NCBI RefSeq assembly: GCF_000521465.1
Contig: NZ_BAVR01000043.1
Location: 1-34,462 of the forward strand
Reading direction: 5' to 3'
Origin: Acetivibrio straminisolvens JCM 21531
Lineage (GTDB): Bacteria > Bacillota > Clostridia > Acetivibrionales > Acetivibrionaceae
Length of the DNA stretch: 34,462 bases
The notes below the pieces were generated by a model. That model made no database searches. It worked only from the letters and a program-made list of their open reading frames with translations, and was not told the DNA's origin. Both the position numbers and the translations under genes were made by a program. This document shows, in pieces, positions 9,376 to 17,797 of the stretch; the stretch's first letter is position 1; each line of letters begins with the position of its first letter.

Positions 9376-11270
9376 TTATTTTTCAACAAATGCAACATTT
9401 ATACTATTTACAAATTCCACATTATTCTTGGTCTGCATCAAACGGTTTATAATCATTTCCGTAACCTCTGCAGTTCCCATATTGCTCATTGCCTTTCTGA
9501 TAGCCCAAATTCCTTCAAGCTCCTTCTGATCAAGAAGCAGTTCTTCTCTTCTGGTTCCGGATCTGTTTACATCTATTGCAGGGAATATTCTCTTTTCGGA
9601 AAGCCTTCTGTCGAGATGGAGCTCCATATTTCCCGTTCCTTTGAATTCTTCGAATATGACATCATCCATTCTGCTTCCGGTTTCAATCAAAGCAGTGGCC
9701 ATAATTGTAAGACTTCCGCCGTTTTCAATATTCCTTGCCGCACCAAAGAATCTCTTCGGCTTGTGAAGCGCACCGGGATCAAGACCTCCCGAAAGGGTTC
9801 TTCCCGTAGGAGGAATTGTAAGGTTGTATGCCCTTGCAAGCCTTGTGATACTGTCAAGCAGTATTACAACGTCTTTTTTCTGCTCAACCAGTCTTTGTGC
9901 CCTTTCAAGTACCATTTCGGCAACCTTTATGTGATGCTCCGGCACTTCGTCGAAAGTAGAATATATTACCTCTCCGTTAATGGAGCGCTGCATATCTGTT
10001 ACCTCTTCAGGTCTTTCATCTATAAGAAGCACAATCAGTTCCATTTCGGGATAATTGGTGGTAATAGCATTTGCAATTTTCTTTAATAATATGGTTTTAC
10101 CTGCTTTAGGAGGTGAAACAATCATACCGCGCTGACCTTTTCCAATGGGTGCAATTAAGTCAATCAACCTAGTTGACAATTCCCTTGGAGTAGTCTCAAG
10201 ATTAATCCTCTGGTCGGGATATATCGGCGTTAGGTGTTCAAAGGGCACTCTTTTTGCTGCAACTTCCGGAGGATCTCCATTAACTGTTTGAACGTACAGT
10301 AAAGCTTGGAACTTTTCTCCCTCTTTCGGAATACGCCCTTTTCCCTTTATTTTATCTCCAGTTTTTAAGTTGAAACGTCTGATTTGCGATGGCGATACAT
10401 ATACATCCTTAGGGCCGGACAGGTAATTGTCGCTTCGTAAAAATCCGTAGCCGTCAGGCAATACTTCCAGTACTCCTTCTACCGGATCGTCACTCTCAAT
10501 CTTTTCAAGCCCGTTGGGCAGTTTGTCTCCCTCTTTCTTTTGCTCAGGCTGCTTTTGTTCCGGCTGTTTTCGTTCTGCCTTTGCTACTTTTTCAGAATCA
10601 GACTCCGATACAGCTTCAGCTTCGGTCTTGACCGATACCGCATTTTCAGCAGAGCTTGCAGCTTGATCCTGTTTTGCCGCATTGCTGTCTAATGCATTGC
10701 TTTCTTCTTTTTGTTGTTTTAGAGCTTCATAGGTATCTGCCTTTGAAGAATCAACCTGTTTAACGGTTTCCTGATTATTAGGATTAATTTCATCTGTTTT
10801 AGATTCGGCTTTTGATTCAGTCTCTTTGACCTCGGCTTTTGATTTGGATTCTTCAGGTTCTGATTTCGATTCAATCTTAGGTTCTGCTTCAGCCTTATCT
10901 TCCACAGCTATAGCCGGAACAGACTCAACTTTTGCGTCTTCCTGTTGAACCTTGACCGATTTCGGTCTTCCTCTTTTAGATTTTCTCAATACCACAGGAG
11001 CTCCTCAGCCTTAGGGATTTCGGGCTCCTTGGAAACCTGCTCCTCGCTCTTTACATTCTTTTGCTCATCCTTATTTTCAGCCGGGTTTTCTTTTTCATCT
11101 TTATTAGCGATTTGCTCTTGGAGATTATCTATACCATTACTTTTTCCCACTTCATAAATTTTTTCGATAAGTTCACTTTTTTTATATGTGGTAACTCTCT
11201 TTATCCCCAACATTTTCGCAATGTACCTTAAATCCTCAAGCGTCTTATCTGTGAGCTTTATATCCTCCAT
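9376..11270 (-). CDS. rho: Transcription termination factor Rho, long insertion, frameshifted near the N-terminus
   Basis: Restored length is about 631 residues. Residues 1-45 ([20 protein letters not shown].., then a SELIEKI helix) form the Rho_N SAP-like domain. About 45-260 is a low-complexity Lys/Glu/Ser/Ala insertion. About 263-335 is the cold-shock-like RNA-binding domain ([20 protein letters not shown]). The hexameric ATPase follows: Walker A SPPKAGKT, Walker [17 protein letters not shown], then [20 protein letters not shown] and [11 protein letters not shown]. The domain order is standard, but the insertion is long, as in some clostridia and actinobacteria. The frames break near 10998: the first ends ..KAEELLWY, the second begins [13 protein letters not shown]. 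One missing base in CTCCTG joins them. The start ATG at 11270 has an AGGTGGTG ribosome site. Confidence 0.95.
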
Positions 11271-11346
11271 ATTACACCACCTTATTTATACATAATATAT
11301 ATTTCCAATTTAATAGGGAGTTCATACAATTAGATAATATTAATAA

Positions 11347-11368
11347 AACCTTTGTAACCGGAAAGGTT
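11347..11368 (-). promoter_or_regulatory. Leader hairpin upstream of rho
   Basis: Stem AACCTTT/AAAGGTT (7 bp, 8-base loop), followed on the minus strand by TTATTAATATT. It sits within the roughly 140-base rho leader and could be a weak attenuator. Rho genes are often autoregulated in their leader, but the run of T here is poor, so function is uncertain. Confidence 0.3.
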
Positions 11369-11412
11369 CGTACTTTGAGGAGAATCATAGAGTATCGTTA
11401 TAAGCAATAGAT

Positions 11413-11441
11413 ATTATATCAACGCTAATCATTTTTGTCAA
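11413..11441 (-). promoter_or_regulatory. Consensus sigma-A promoter for rho-rpmE
   Basis: The minus strand reads TTGACA (11436-11441), a 17-base spacer, then TATAAT (11413-11418). Both hexamers are perfect. It gives a leader of about 135 bases before the rho start. The remaining gap to 11680 is AT-rich and holds only a weak AATCAAT/ATTGATT inverted repeat after the zinc-ribbon gene. Confidence 0.85.
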
Positions 11442-11680
11442 TTGCAAATTTACCATTCTCCCAAAAATTCACAATTTTGCATATAATCAATAATATACTA
11501 TATTATTTTTGTAAAAAGCTCCTTGAATTTATGCAAAATAGATGTGATTATTATAATTTCTTACTATGACAATTCCCCAAAATCAACTTATTAAAAACAT
11601 AACAAACCTTCTTTATCTAACTGTCCACCCTAAACCCAATCAATAAAATTCATCTAATATAATTATAATTGATTTTTAAA

Positions 11681-12347
11681 TTATTTTCCATCTCTCTTTT
11701 TTGCAAGCGGCTTTGTAGTCTTGGCATCTAAAGGCTGCCCATCATCCATAAGAAGAATCTGCTTTGTCTGCAAATTATTCTTAAGGTGTTCATTTGATGA
11801 GGCATAAATTATTTTATTGGCAGGACATCTTTTGCACCTTAAATAAATTTTATCAGAAAGTAATAATAATTCAATATCATTATTGCCACATTCACAAAAT
11901 AAATTTCCTTTTTCTGCGATATCATGAATGATATTCAGCGAGTCGAACATAACCTGGGTATTCACAAAATAATTATCGTAGCCCAATGTATTAATCAGTT
12001 CGTCAAATTCCCTTTCAAGGCTGTCTATTTTCTTTCTCACATCCTCATCATTACCTATAAAACACTGCTGCATCCCTGTTTTAGGGCAGTTTAACACACT
12101 GATTTCGCAGGACATAAGATCTCTCCTGCTAAAAAGGTAAATATGATCGGTGCCGCACCCTATACACGGTATCACAATTCTATAGTCAGTAGGGCCTCTT
12201 TGGCTATAACCAGTGATGAGCCATTGCATCGGCAAGTAAAGCAACTCTCTTTTTATTCGATATCTCAAAAAGCGATACGTTGGTAAATTGAAACGCGCCA
12301 CAGGATGAACACTTATACGCAATGGTTGTACTGGTATCAATTATCAT
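11681..12347 (-). CDS. Multi-zinc-ribbon protein of unknown function, two frame breaks
   Basis: Restored length is about 222 residues from the ATG at 12347 (ribosome site GAGGTGG). The N-terminus reads MIIDTSTTIAYKCSSCGAFQ, then FTNVSLFEISNKKRVAL, found in a different frame from the main reading frame. It is followed by CRCNGSSLVI in the third frame, then SQRGPTDYRIVIPCIGCG and on to the end. Single missing bases near 12235 and 12205 restore one frame. Four Cys-rich knuckles are visible: YKCSSCG, a CRC segment, IPCIGCG, and CECGN with CKRCP. The C-terminal half has an acidic helical stretch (DEDVRKKIDSLEREFDELI). No catalytic motif is seen. I recognise it only as a clostridial zinc-ribbon protein, so DNA, RNA or protein binding are all possible. 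Confidence 0.65.
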
Positions 12348-12647
12348 TTTACCCACCTCTATATTATATAATTCGTTGAGGACAAAAAAAATCCTCTTTT
12401 TCCTGCTTCCTTTTTATCTTTCTCCGAGTCCTATTTTTCAGCATTGGCAGACAGTCATATTAACAAATATATAAAATTATAGCCAAATTACCGCATGAAT
12501 AAAACCAAGCATTCTAATTTCCCAAAATTCTCTAATTTTATTATTTTCTAATATCAATTTTTTAATACAATTTAATTTTATATAGAATAATTATATACTT
12601 TTTACTATAATATAATAAAAAACAAGTAACAGCAAAGGATGTGTATG

Positions 12648-13526
12648 ATGAACGATTTGCCTTCCGTTTTATTAAAATATATGAAAGCTTTACTAAAGCC
12701 CTTGGTTTTCATAATGCTGTACCTATCCATATACTTCGGAGCACAAATTGCCGTTACCGCCGTCTATTTCATTGCAGTCATAGCCTTCTTGGCAGTTACA
12801 GGTCAGACGATAAATTGGGCAGAGACATATGAAACCATACTTGTAAATACTACAACTGCTGTACTTGTTTCAATATTGTTGACACTTCCCATATATTTTA
12901 TTATTCCCAAAATTCGAAGGCAAAATTTTTTCGAAGTATTCATGTTTAAAAAGACAGGTGTTTCGACTTTAGGACTGAGTTTAATTCTGGGTACATCCCT
13001 CAATCTGTTTATTTCCTATGTTATTGTATATCTTGAGCGCCTGACGCCTCTTCAGAACATGACAAGGGAGCACCAGGAAATTATGGAAAAAATAATGGAT
13101 GGTAATCCCATTATTGTCTTTATAACCGTAGGAATCATGGCTCCAATAATTGAGGAAATTATTTTCCGCGGTCTTGTGCTCAATGAATTGAAAAAAGCCA
13201 TACCTATTTATCCGGCAATAATCCTTCAGGCTTTAATTTTCGGCATTTATCATATGAATCCCTTACAAGGAGCATACGCTGCTTTATTGGGAATAGTTCT
13301 GGGTATTGTAACCGAAAAAACAAGGTCAATATGGACACCGATATTGGTTCACGTCTCCTTTAACAGTCTAAGTACTCTCTTGAGTAAAGTACCGTTCAAT
13401 GTCCCTGAAGGGCATTTCCTGACCAACGAATATCTTGTGTTCATATCGAGCATGGCGTTTGCTGTGCTGTCCTTTGTATTGATATTCCGGCTTTCTGCAA
13501 GGCGTTCCGATATTATCTCAGAATAA
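12648..13526 (+). CDS. CPBP family intramembrane metalloprotease
   Basis: 292 residues from ATG 12648; ATG 12645 and 12639 are in frame, but the AAAGGA ribosome site overlaps the first one. About eight hydrophobic segments are present. The CPBP/ABI (CaaX protease-like) motifs are in order: EEIIFRG (EExxxR) near residue 175, IFGIYHMNP (FxxxH) near 205, and VHVSFNSL (HxxxN) near 240. Family members are Rce1-like membrane proteases, some linked to bacteriocin self-immunity; the substrate here is unknown. The gene is intact. It is divergent from the zinc-ribbon gene across about 300 AT-rich bases, where I see no convincing promoter pair. Confidence 0.88.
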   Translation: MNDLPSVLLKYMKALLKPLVFIMLYLSIYFGAQIAVTAVYFIAVIAFLAVTGQTINWAETYETILVNTTTAVLVSILLTLPIYFIIPKIRRQNFFEVFMFKKTGVSTLGLSLILGTSLNLFISYVIVYLERLTPLQNMTREHQEIMEKIMDGNPIIVFITVGIMAPIIEEIIFRGLVLNELKKAIPIYPAIILQALIFGIYHMNPLQGAYAALLGIVLGIVTEKTRSIWTPILVHVSFNSLSTLLSKVPFNVPEGHFLTNEYLVFISSMAFAVLSFVLIFRLSARRSDIISE

Positions 13527-13653
13527 CACAAATCATGTTTACTTGTCATACCCCTATCTTTCTTTTTATCGTAAACCATCACCTTTTAAAAAACATAACA
13601 TATTATATATTGTAAACCAAAATCAATCTATAAATATGAAAGGGGTTTTATTT

Positions 13654-13965
13654 ATGCTAGACATCAATTACAACGAATTTAAGAACCAGCTTAAAGCTGA
13701 ACTCAAAGCCGAATTGGAAGCCGACCAGGACCTCGAATTGAACGAAAAGCAACTCCACAAACAGATCAACAAGCAGATCAACTATAACGTATTGACACAA
13801 AAACAACTTCAGGGTCAGGGTCAGGAAGCCGATAGCGATGCCGGAAGCATTGCCGGAAGTAGTTCAGGAAGCAGTTCTGGAAGTAGCTCCGGAAGTAGTG
13901 CTGGAAGTAGTTCAGGAAGTAGCTCCGGAAGCAATGCTGAAGCTGATGCAGAAAACAAAGATTAA
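13654..13965 (+). CDS. Small hydrophilic protein with Ser-Gly repeat tail
   Basis: 103 residues from ATG 13654, chosen because AAAGGGG lies eight bases before it. Upstream in-frame ATGs have no ribosome site. The N-terminal half is charged and helical (LKAELKAELEADQDLELNE, then Gln/Asn-rich). The C-terminal part is (GSSS)n-like low complexity from a 12-bp tandem repeat, ending in an acidic tail (AEADAENKD). There is no signal peptide, transmembrane segment or Cys. I do not recognise a family. The composition resembles small spore-coat-associated or intrinsically disordered proteins, but that is a guess. It lies upstream of a small beta-sandwich gene in the same direction, with a hairpin between them. 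Confidence 0.7.
   Translation: MLDINYNEFKNQLKAELKAELEADQDLELNEKQLHKQINKQINYNVLTQKQLQGQGQEADSDAGSIAGSSSGSSSGSSSGSSAGSSSGSSSGSNAEADAENKD
13843..13938 (+). repeat. 12-bp in-frame minisatellite, eight units
   Basis: Eight consecutive 12-base units of the form GGAAGYAGYKCN encode Gly-Ser-Ser-Ser/Ala. Being a multiple of three, copy-number change would lengthen or shorten the tail without breaking the frame. Third-position differences between units show it is not a recent perfect expansion. Confidence 0.85.
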
Positions 13966-14005
13966 TATAAAAAAAGCAGCATAAATTTAATCCAGTAATT
14001 TGTTG

Positions 14006-14030
14006 AGTGGGGTCATCCCCCACTTTACAT
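14006..14030 (+). terminator. GC-rich hairpin between two small genes
   Basis: AGTGGGG/CCCCACT stem (7 bp) with a 5-base loop, followed by TTTACAT. The T-tract is short, so it could be a partial terminator or a processing/stability hairpin between the Ser-Gly gene and the next small gene. Confidence 0.45.
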
Positions 14031-14074
14031 AATTCGCAAATTTAAGCATCACTTTGACTGAAGGAGGTGTCAAT

Positions 14075-14534
14075 ATGGATATTAAAGATGCATTGCTCAC
14101 AGAAAAAGAAAACATAGACAGGGGTGTTACAAGATTCATGAAAGCTTTGGAGAAAGACAGCATTCAGTACAATTCGCAGGATCTTGACCAAGAGCAAAAG
14201 GTGGATGTTAATCCTGTTCAGTTGAACACACAAAATGTTCATGTTCATATTAGCCCGGATTCAAATTATACATCAGGAAAAATCACCGGTTCTACATGTT
14301 TCAAAAATAATAAGCAAATCGCAAAAAATGTACTTATATTTCTGCATTTTGGACGCGAATGCGGCTCTCCTGTATGCAGAACAACTTCCGACTCCAATGG
14401 AAACTATATCTTCGAAGAATTGCCGCCGGGATTCTATATCATATCTGCAACTTGGGGATAAGCTAAAATACCAGTCACATTATATAAAGGTTTTACCCGG
14501 TCTGAGTATAAATCACCCAATCCTCTTAAGTTAG
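14075..14534 (+). CDS. Small carboxypeptidase-regulatory-like (Cna-B type) protein, frameshifted at the end
   Basis: Restored length is about 152 residues. The ribosome site GAAGGAGGTG is near perfect. The N-terminal 65 residues are hydrophilic with no signal peptide. The C-terminal part (SGKITGSTCFKNNKQIAKNV, then TTSDSNGNYIFEELPPGFY) is a typical prealbumin-like beta-sandwich as in carboxypeptidase-regulatory or Cna-B domains. The first frame ends in ..SATWG at 14461. Removing one G from the GGGG at 14454-14457 continues it as DKLKYQSHYIKVLPGLSIN to a stop at 14534, which completes the last strand of the fold. This break is an extra base, unlike most in the window. No function is assigned. 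It pairs with the Ser-Gly gene upstream. Confidence 0.65.
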
Positions 14535-14598
14535 TACTTAGTCATCCCTACATCCTCCGAGGCATCAAGCTGCATTGCTTCTGCCTCTTTCATTTCAT

Positions 14599-14671
14599 AA
14601 AAATAAAAGCTCGGGACATCGAGCCCCTTCGCTTTTGCGTCTTTCATTTCATTCCAAGAGGCCAAATGAAA
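14599..14671 (-). repeat. Terminator-adjacent dispersed repeat, copy 1 (longest)
   Basis: Read on the minus strand it begins at the T-tract of the tRNA-Thr terminator with ATTTGGCCTCTTGGAATG and continues AAAGACGCAAAAGCGAAGG, then a CTCG..CGAG hairpin and CTTTTATTTTT. It is almost identical to copy 2 at 18189-18260 over about 70 bases. The frame starting LASWNEMKDAKAKGLDV stays open to a stop at 14531-14533. In its second half it repeats its own theme (EMKEAEAMQLDASEDVG). Part of the DNA (14576-14597) is therefore a second partial copy. Confidence 0.8.
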
Positions 14672-14702
14672 AACCCTCACAATTTATACAATTGTAAGGG
14701 TT
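14665..14702 (-). terminator. Terminator of tRNA-Thr
   Basis: 13-bp stem (14672-14684 with 14690-14702, one G-U pair) and a five-base loop, followed on the minus strand by TTTTTCATTTGG. The plus-strand side is flanked by AATT only, so it mainly serves the tRNA. The dispersed repeat begins at its T-tract. Confidence 0.85.
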
Positions 14703-14706
14703 TAAT

Positions 14707-14782
14707 TGGAGCTGGTGGACGGAATCGAACCCCCGACCTGCTGATTACAAGTCAGCTGCTCTACCTGCTGAGCTACACCAGC
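14707..14782 (-). tRNA. tRNA-Thr (anticodon TGT)
   Basis: 76 bases including an encoded CCA end. Acceptor GCTGGTG/CACCAGC, D-arm TAGCTCAGCAGG, anticodon loop CTTGTAA (TGT), T-arm GGGGGTTCGATTCCG, discriminator T. All stems pair. It is transcribed alone from its own promoter and followed by a strong terminator. Confidence 0.97.
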
Positions 14783-14841
14783 ATAAATTTATAATATTTT
14801 ATTTTCCATATCAAGCAGATGATTTGCTCAACCGCTTAAAT

Positions 14842-14871
14842 ATAATAACATGGCCTTAAAGCTAAAGTCAA
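14842..14871 (-). promoter_or_regulatory. Promoter of tRNA-Thr
   Basis: Minus strand TTGACT (14866-14871), 18-base spacer, TATTAT (14842-14847), about 60 bases before the tRNA. Confidence 0.6.
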
Positions 14872-14962
14872 CCCCTTTTTTTAAAAAAATTATGTTACAA
14901 TTATGTTGCATAATCGAGAATGCGGCTATAAAGTTGCAGAGATATTGGCTGCAAAAATTTTA

Positions 14963-14997
14963 GGAAAAGAAGAAAGATGCCTCTTTAATTTGAGGCA
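14963..14997 (-). terminator. Terminator of the pectate lyase gene
   Basis: Stem TGCCTC/GAGGCA with an 8-base AT loop (14978-14997), followed on the minus strand by TCTTTCTTCTTTTCC. It lies 28 bases past the pectate lyase stop. Confidence 0.65.
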
Positions 14998-15025
14998 CCT
15001 TTTATCAATATCAAGCTTAAAATTT

Positions 15026-17797
15026 TTATTTAAATATCGCATTGGTAAGTCTGTCAAACAGTTTTTGTCCATTACCCGAACCAGTGCAGTTTTGCAATAC
15101 AATCTTACCCGGATTGCCATTGCCGGTAAATCCATGTTTTTTATTGTTGTTAGCTACACAATTTATAAGTATATGAGGAACTGAGGCAGTGTCATCTCCA
15201 AGTTTGTATCCGTTACCGTCTCCACCTGTATCTTTTCCATTCACATCATAACCGTTTCCTATAGCCTGGCAGTTTTCCAAAGTTACAACTCCTATAGCTC
15301 CCGTCTCTTTTTTAGTATACAAATCCCATCCGTCATCACAGTTGTTAATGGCTATGCAATTTCTAAATACATTGCCTTCTCCACAGGTAAGCTTTGCTGC
15401 AAAACCGTCCGCATCCTCACGTCCGGAATCCATGTTCATGGTTGAAATACAGTCTAATATAAGATTGTTGCTAGGCCACTTGTCAATTGTACTATAGGAA
15501 GTATTATATCTTGACAACTGGAGCCCTGAGTCATGGTTCTCAGTAAATTTACATTTCTCAATAATATTGTAGTGCCCCGAAAGCAGCATTCCATTGTCTC
15601 CTGCTCCTTTTATGGTTACTCCCTTAACATGCCAGTATTTTGCATCAAGAATAATACCCCTGTTGGCACTGTTTTCTGCCATGGCTGAAAAATCAATAAT
15701 TACTTCTCCATCTCCATAGGCTGCCAGCGTCTTCATAGCGTTTGGCAGACCATTATTTCCTTCTTTAATTACTATCGTTTTTGAATATTTGTATGTTCCC
15801 GCTTTTAAGTAAATTGTCTTACCCGGCTGAATCAACTCAATAGCTTCCGGCAGCGTCATCGAACCATTAGGTGAAAGAACAATGTCTCCATCTACAGGGT
15901 CGTTTGTACGTGTTGATGTTGGGGTTGGAGTCGATGTTGAAGTCGGTGTCGGTATTGGTGTGTATCCCGAACCTCCTCCGCTGACAATTACTTTATCAAG
16001 CCGCGGACCACCGTCACTTGTACGCGTTTTAAATCTTATAATATTATCCGAACCGCTGTCCATATTAGCTTTTACGCTCAGAGTACTCCATGTATTCCAG
16101 GAACCTGTGCTTGGAAACTCTTTTTCGCTTTCAATAGTAGTGCCGTTTACTTTGATTTCCATTGGCAAGCTTTTTCCCGATCCATTTGAATATACAAAAG
16201 TAATCGTAACTTCACCGCTTACAGGAGAACCGACTTTTTTCATTTCAACATACGCATCTTTTGTTTGGTCAAATACAACATAATTGGATTCTACTTTTGC
16301 ATATTTCAAATTGTTGCTGCTAGCTTCCGCCTCGTGTGTTATACCTTGGAAGTTAGTTGGTGTTGAAGTCGGATGCGTAGTAGTGGGCGTAGGTGTTACC
16401 GGTGGTGTATCATCAACAAAAGGCAGACGGTTAATCATTTTTAATACATATCTATTTAATATGCTTCTATCGGTTGAATTTACTTTCCCGTCAAGATTTA
16501 CGTCTGCAGCTTTAAGTTGGCCTTCATTTAGATCAATACTTCTAATAAGATATCTTCTCATTAAAGCCACGTCTGTTGAGTTAACATTTCCGTCTCCATT
16601 CAAATCACCATATACCACAATTGGGTTCTGGGTATTTTGAGGAAGTGTTGGTGTCGGAGCCGGTGTGGCTGCAGGTGTATTTGTCGGCGTTGTTGATGGT
16701 GTCGGAATACCGCTCCCTTGGACACCGGCATATTTTAATACAGTTTCTTTTACCTCACTTGCAGGCTGAAGCACATGATCATACTTGTAAGGAGGATTAA
16801 AGCTGCATGTTGAAGTAGTAGGCTGATTTCCCTTACAATTAATAAATATATTGTCCTTTACATCCCAATATCCGATATTACTGCTATAATAAGAACCAAT
16901 CGGACCTTCTGCAAAGCCTGTTTTGCTGTCTACTGCTCCACATCCTACATTTTCAAAAACGTTTCCTTCGATTCTTAATTTGGCTCCTACTCTTGAGTTT
17001 ATACCGCTACCCGAAACATCTAAATAGTAGTTGTTGAACATATGACCTGTACCGCCTCTGTAACTTGGCGTACGAGACTTAACATTATAATAAATATTAT
17101 GATGGAAAGTGATTTTTCTGTCATAGTCATCACTGTCCGATGAACCTATAAGGCTTGTTTTATAGGAATCATGGAAATAATTCCACGATACGGTTATGTA
17201 TTCGCTGGACTTTTTAATATCCAAAAGTCCGTCATACCAGTCAACATCTCCTCCTTCGGTATCTCCGTCATCCGGAGTAACTACTCCGTCACCGTTACAA
17301 TCGCCAATCATATTGTACAATTCACAGTGGTCAATCCAAATATTCTGCGAATTTTCAACACCGATTGCATCCATAGGTGCTCTGGTATGATGAATTTTCA
17401 TATTCTGAACAATAATGTTTTTTGATTTAACTATATTGATTCCCGCGCCTTCCAATTCACCTTTTCCGTTAACTCCAAGAAATGTAATGTTGCTGACTTC
17501 TTTACAGGCAATAGCTTCAGAGCCGGTTAATTTCCTGTCAAACTTGATTATTAGCGGTGATGTGTCTTTATTCTTTTTCCTTGTGCTCAATAGTTCATTA
17601 ACCTGCGACACACTGGTGGCAGTTACTTCCTTACCCCCCGTACCGCCTGTAGTACCGCCGTTTAACGTTGCAAATCCAATCAGCTCAAAACTTGGAGCTG
17701 CCTGAACAGTGACATTTGCCGATGTTACAACAAGCATACTTATAAGTATTGATAACACCAATAAAAACGACATTTGTGCTGAAATTCTCTTAGACAT
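15026..17797 (-). CDS. Cellulosomal pectate lyase: PL1 - dockerin I - CBM35/6-like - PL9
   Basis: 923 residues, intact. Residues 1-33 are a signal peptide. About 38-358 is a PL1 catalytic domain: NIWIDHCEL at 152, the Ca-binding YDGLLDIKKSS region, and the catalytic SRTPSYRGG (241-249). About 397-455 is a type I dockerin with two F-hands, DLNGDGNVNSTD and DVNLDGKVNSTD, both with the Ser-Thr pair that C. thermocellum cohesins recognise. About 485-606 is a beta-sandwich CBM (EAEASSNNLKYAKV; RLDKVIVSGG) of the CBM35/6 kind. About 640-923 is a PL9 parallel beta-helix (DADGFAAKLTCGEGNVFRNC, NNCDDGWDLY). Pro-Thr linkers separate the modules. It would dock on the scaffoldin and cut polygalacturonate by beta-elimination with two different folds. 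An extra Ca-loop-like insert lies at residues 166-177. The start has a GGGAGGG ribosome site. Confidence 0.95.
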   Translation of the reverse strand: MSKRISAQMSFLLVLSILISMLVVTSANVTVQAAPSFELIGFATLNGGTTGGTGGKEVTATSVSQVNELLSTRKKNKDTSPLIIKFDRKLTGSEAIACKEVSNITFLGVNGKGELEGAGINIVKSKNIIVQNMKIHHTRAPMDAIGVENSQNIWIDHCELYNMIGDCNGDGVVTPDDGDTEGGDVDWYDGLLDIKKSSEYITVSWNYFHDSYKTSLIGSSDSDDYDRKITFHHNIYYNVKSRTPSYRGGTGHMFNNYYLDVSGSGINSRVGAKLRIEGNVFENVGCGAVDSKTGFAEGPIGSYYSSNIGYWDVKDNIFINCKGNQPTTSTCSFNPPYKYDHVLQPASEVKETVLKYAGVQGSGIPTPSTTPTNTPAATPAPTPTLPQNTQNPIVVYGDLNGDGNVNSTDVALMRRYLIRSIDLNEGQLKAADVNLDGKVNSTDRSILNRYVLKMINRLPFVDDTPPVTPTPTTTHPTSTPTNFQGITHEAEASSNNLKYAKVESNYVVFDQTKDAYVEMKKVGSPVSGEVTITFVYSNGSGKSLPMEIKVNGTTIESEKEFPSTGSWNTWSTLSVKANMDSGSDNIIRFKTRTSDGGPRLDKVIVSGGGSGYTPIPTPTSTSTPTPTSTRTNDPVDGDIVLSPNGSMTLPEAIELIQPGKTIYLKAGTYKYSKTIVIKEGNNGLPNAMKTLAAYGDGEVIIDFSAMAENSANRGIILDAKYWHVKGVTIKGAGDNGMLLSGHYNIIEKCKFTENHDSGLQLSRYNTSYSTIDKWPSNNLILDCISTMNMDSGREDADGFAAKLTCGEGNVFRNCIAINNCDDGWDLYTKKETGAIGVVTLENCQAIGNGYDVNGKDTGGDGNGYKLGDDTASVPHILINCVANNNKKHGFTGNGNPGKIVLQNCTGSGNGQKLFDRLTNAIFK

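Noticed and set aside
9616-10086. 156-codon plus-strand reading frame inside rho
   Set aside because: Exact antisense of the conserved rho ATPase region with no start signal; a shadow frame.
14903-15184. 93-codon plus-strand reading frame over the 3' end of the pectate lyase
   Set aside because: Mostly antisense to the lyase coding end and its terminator, with no ribosome site or family resemblance.
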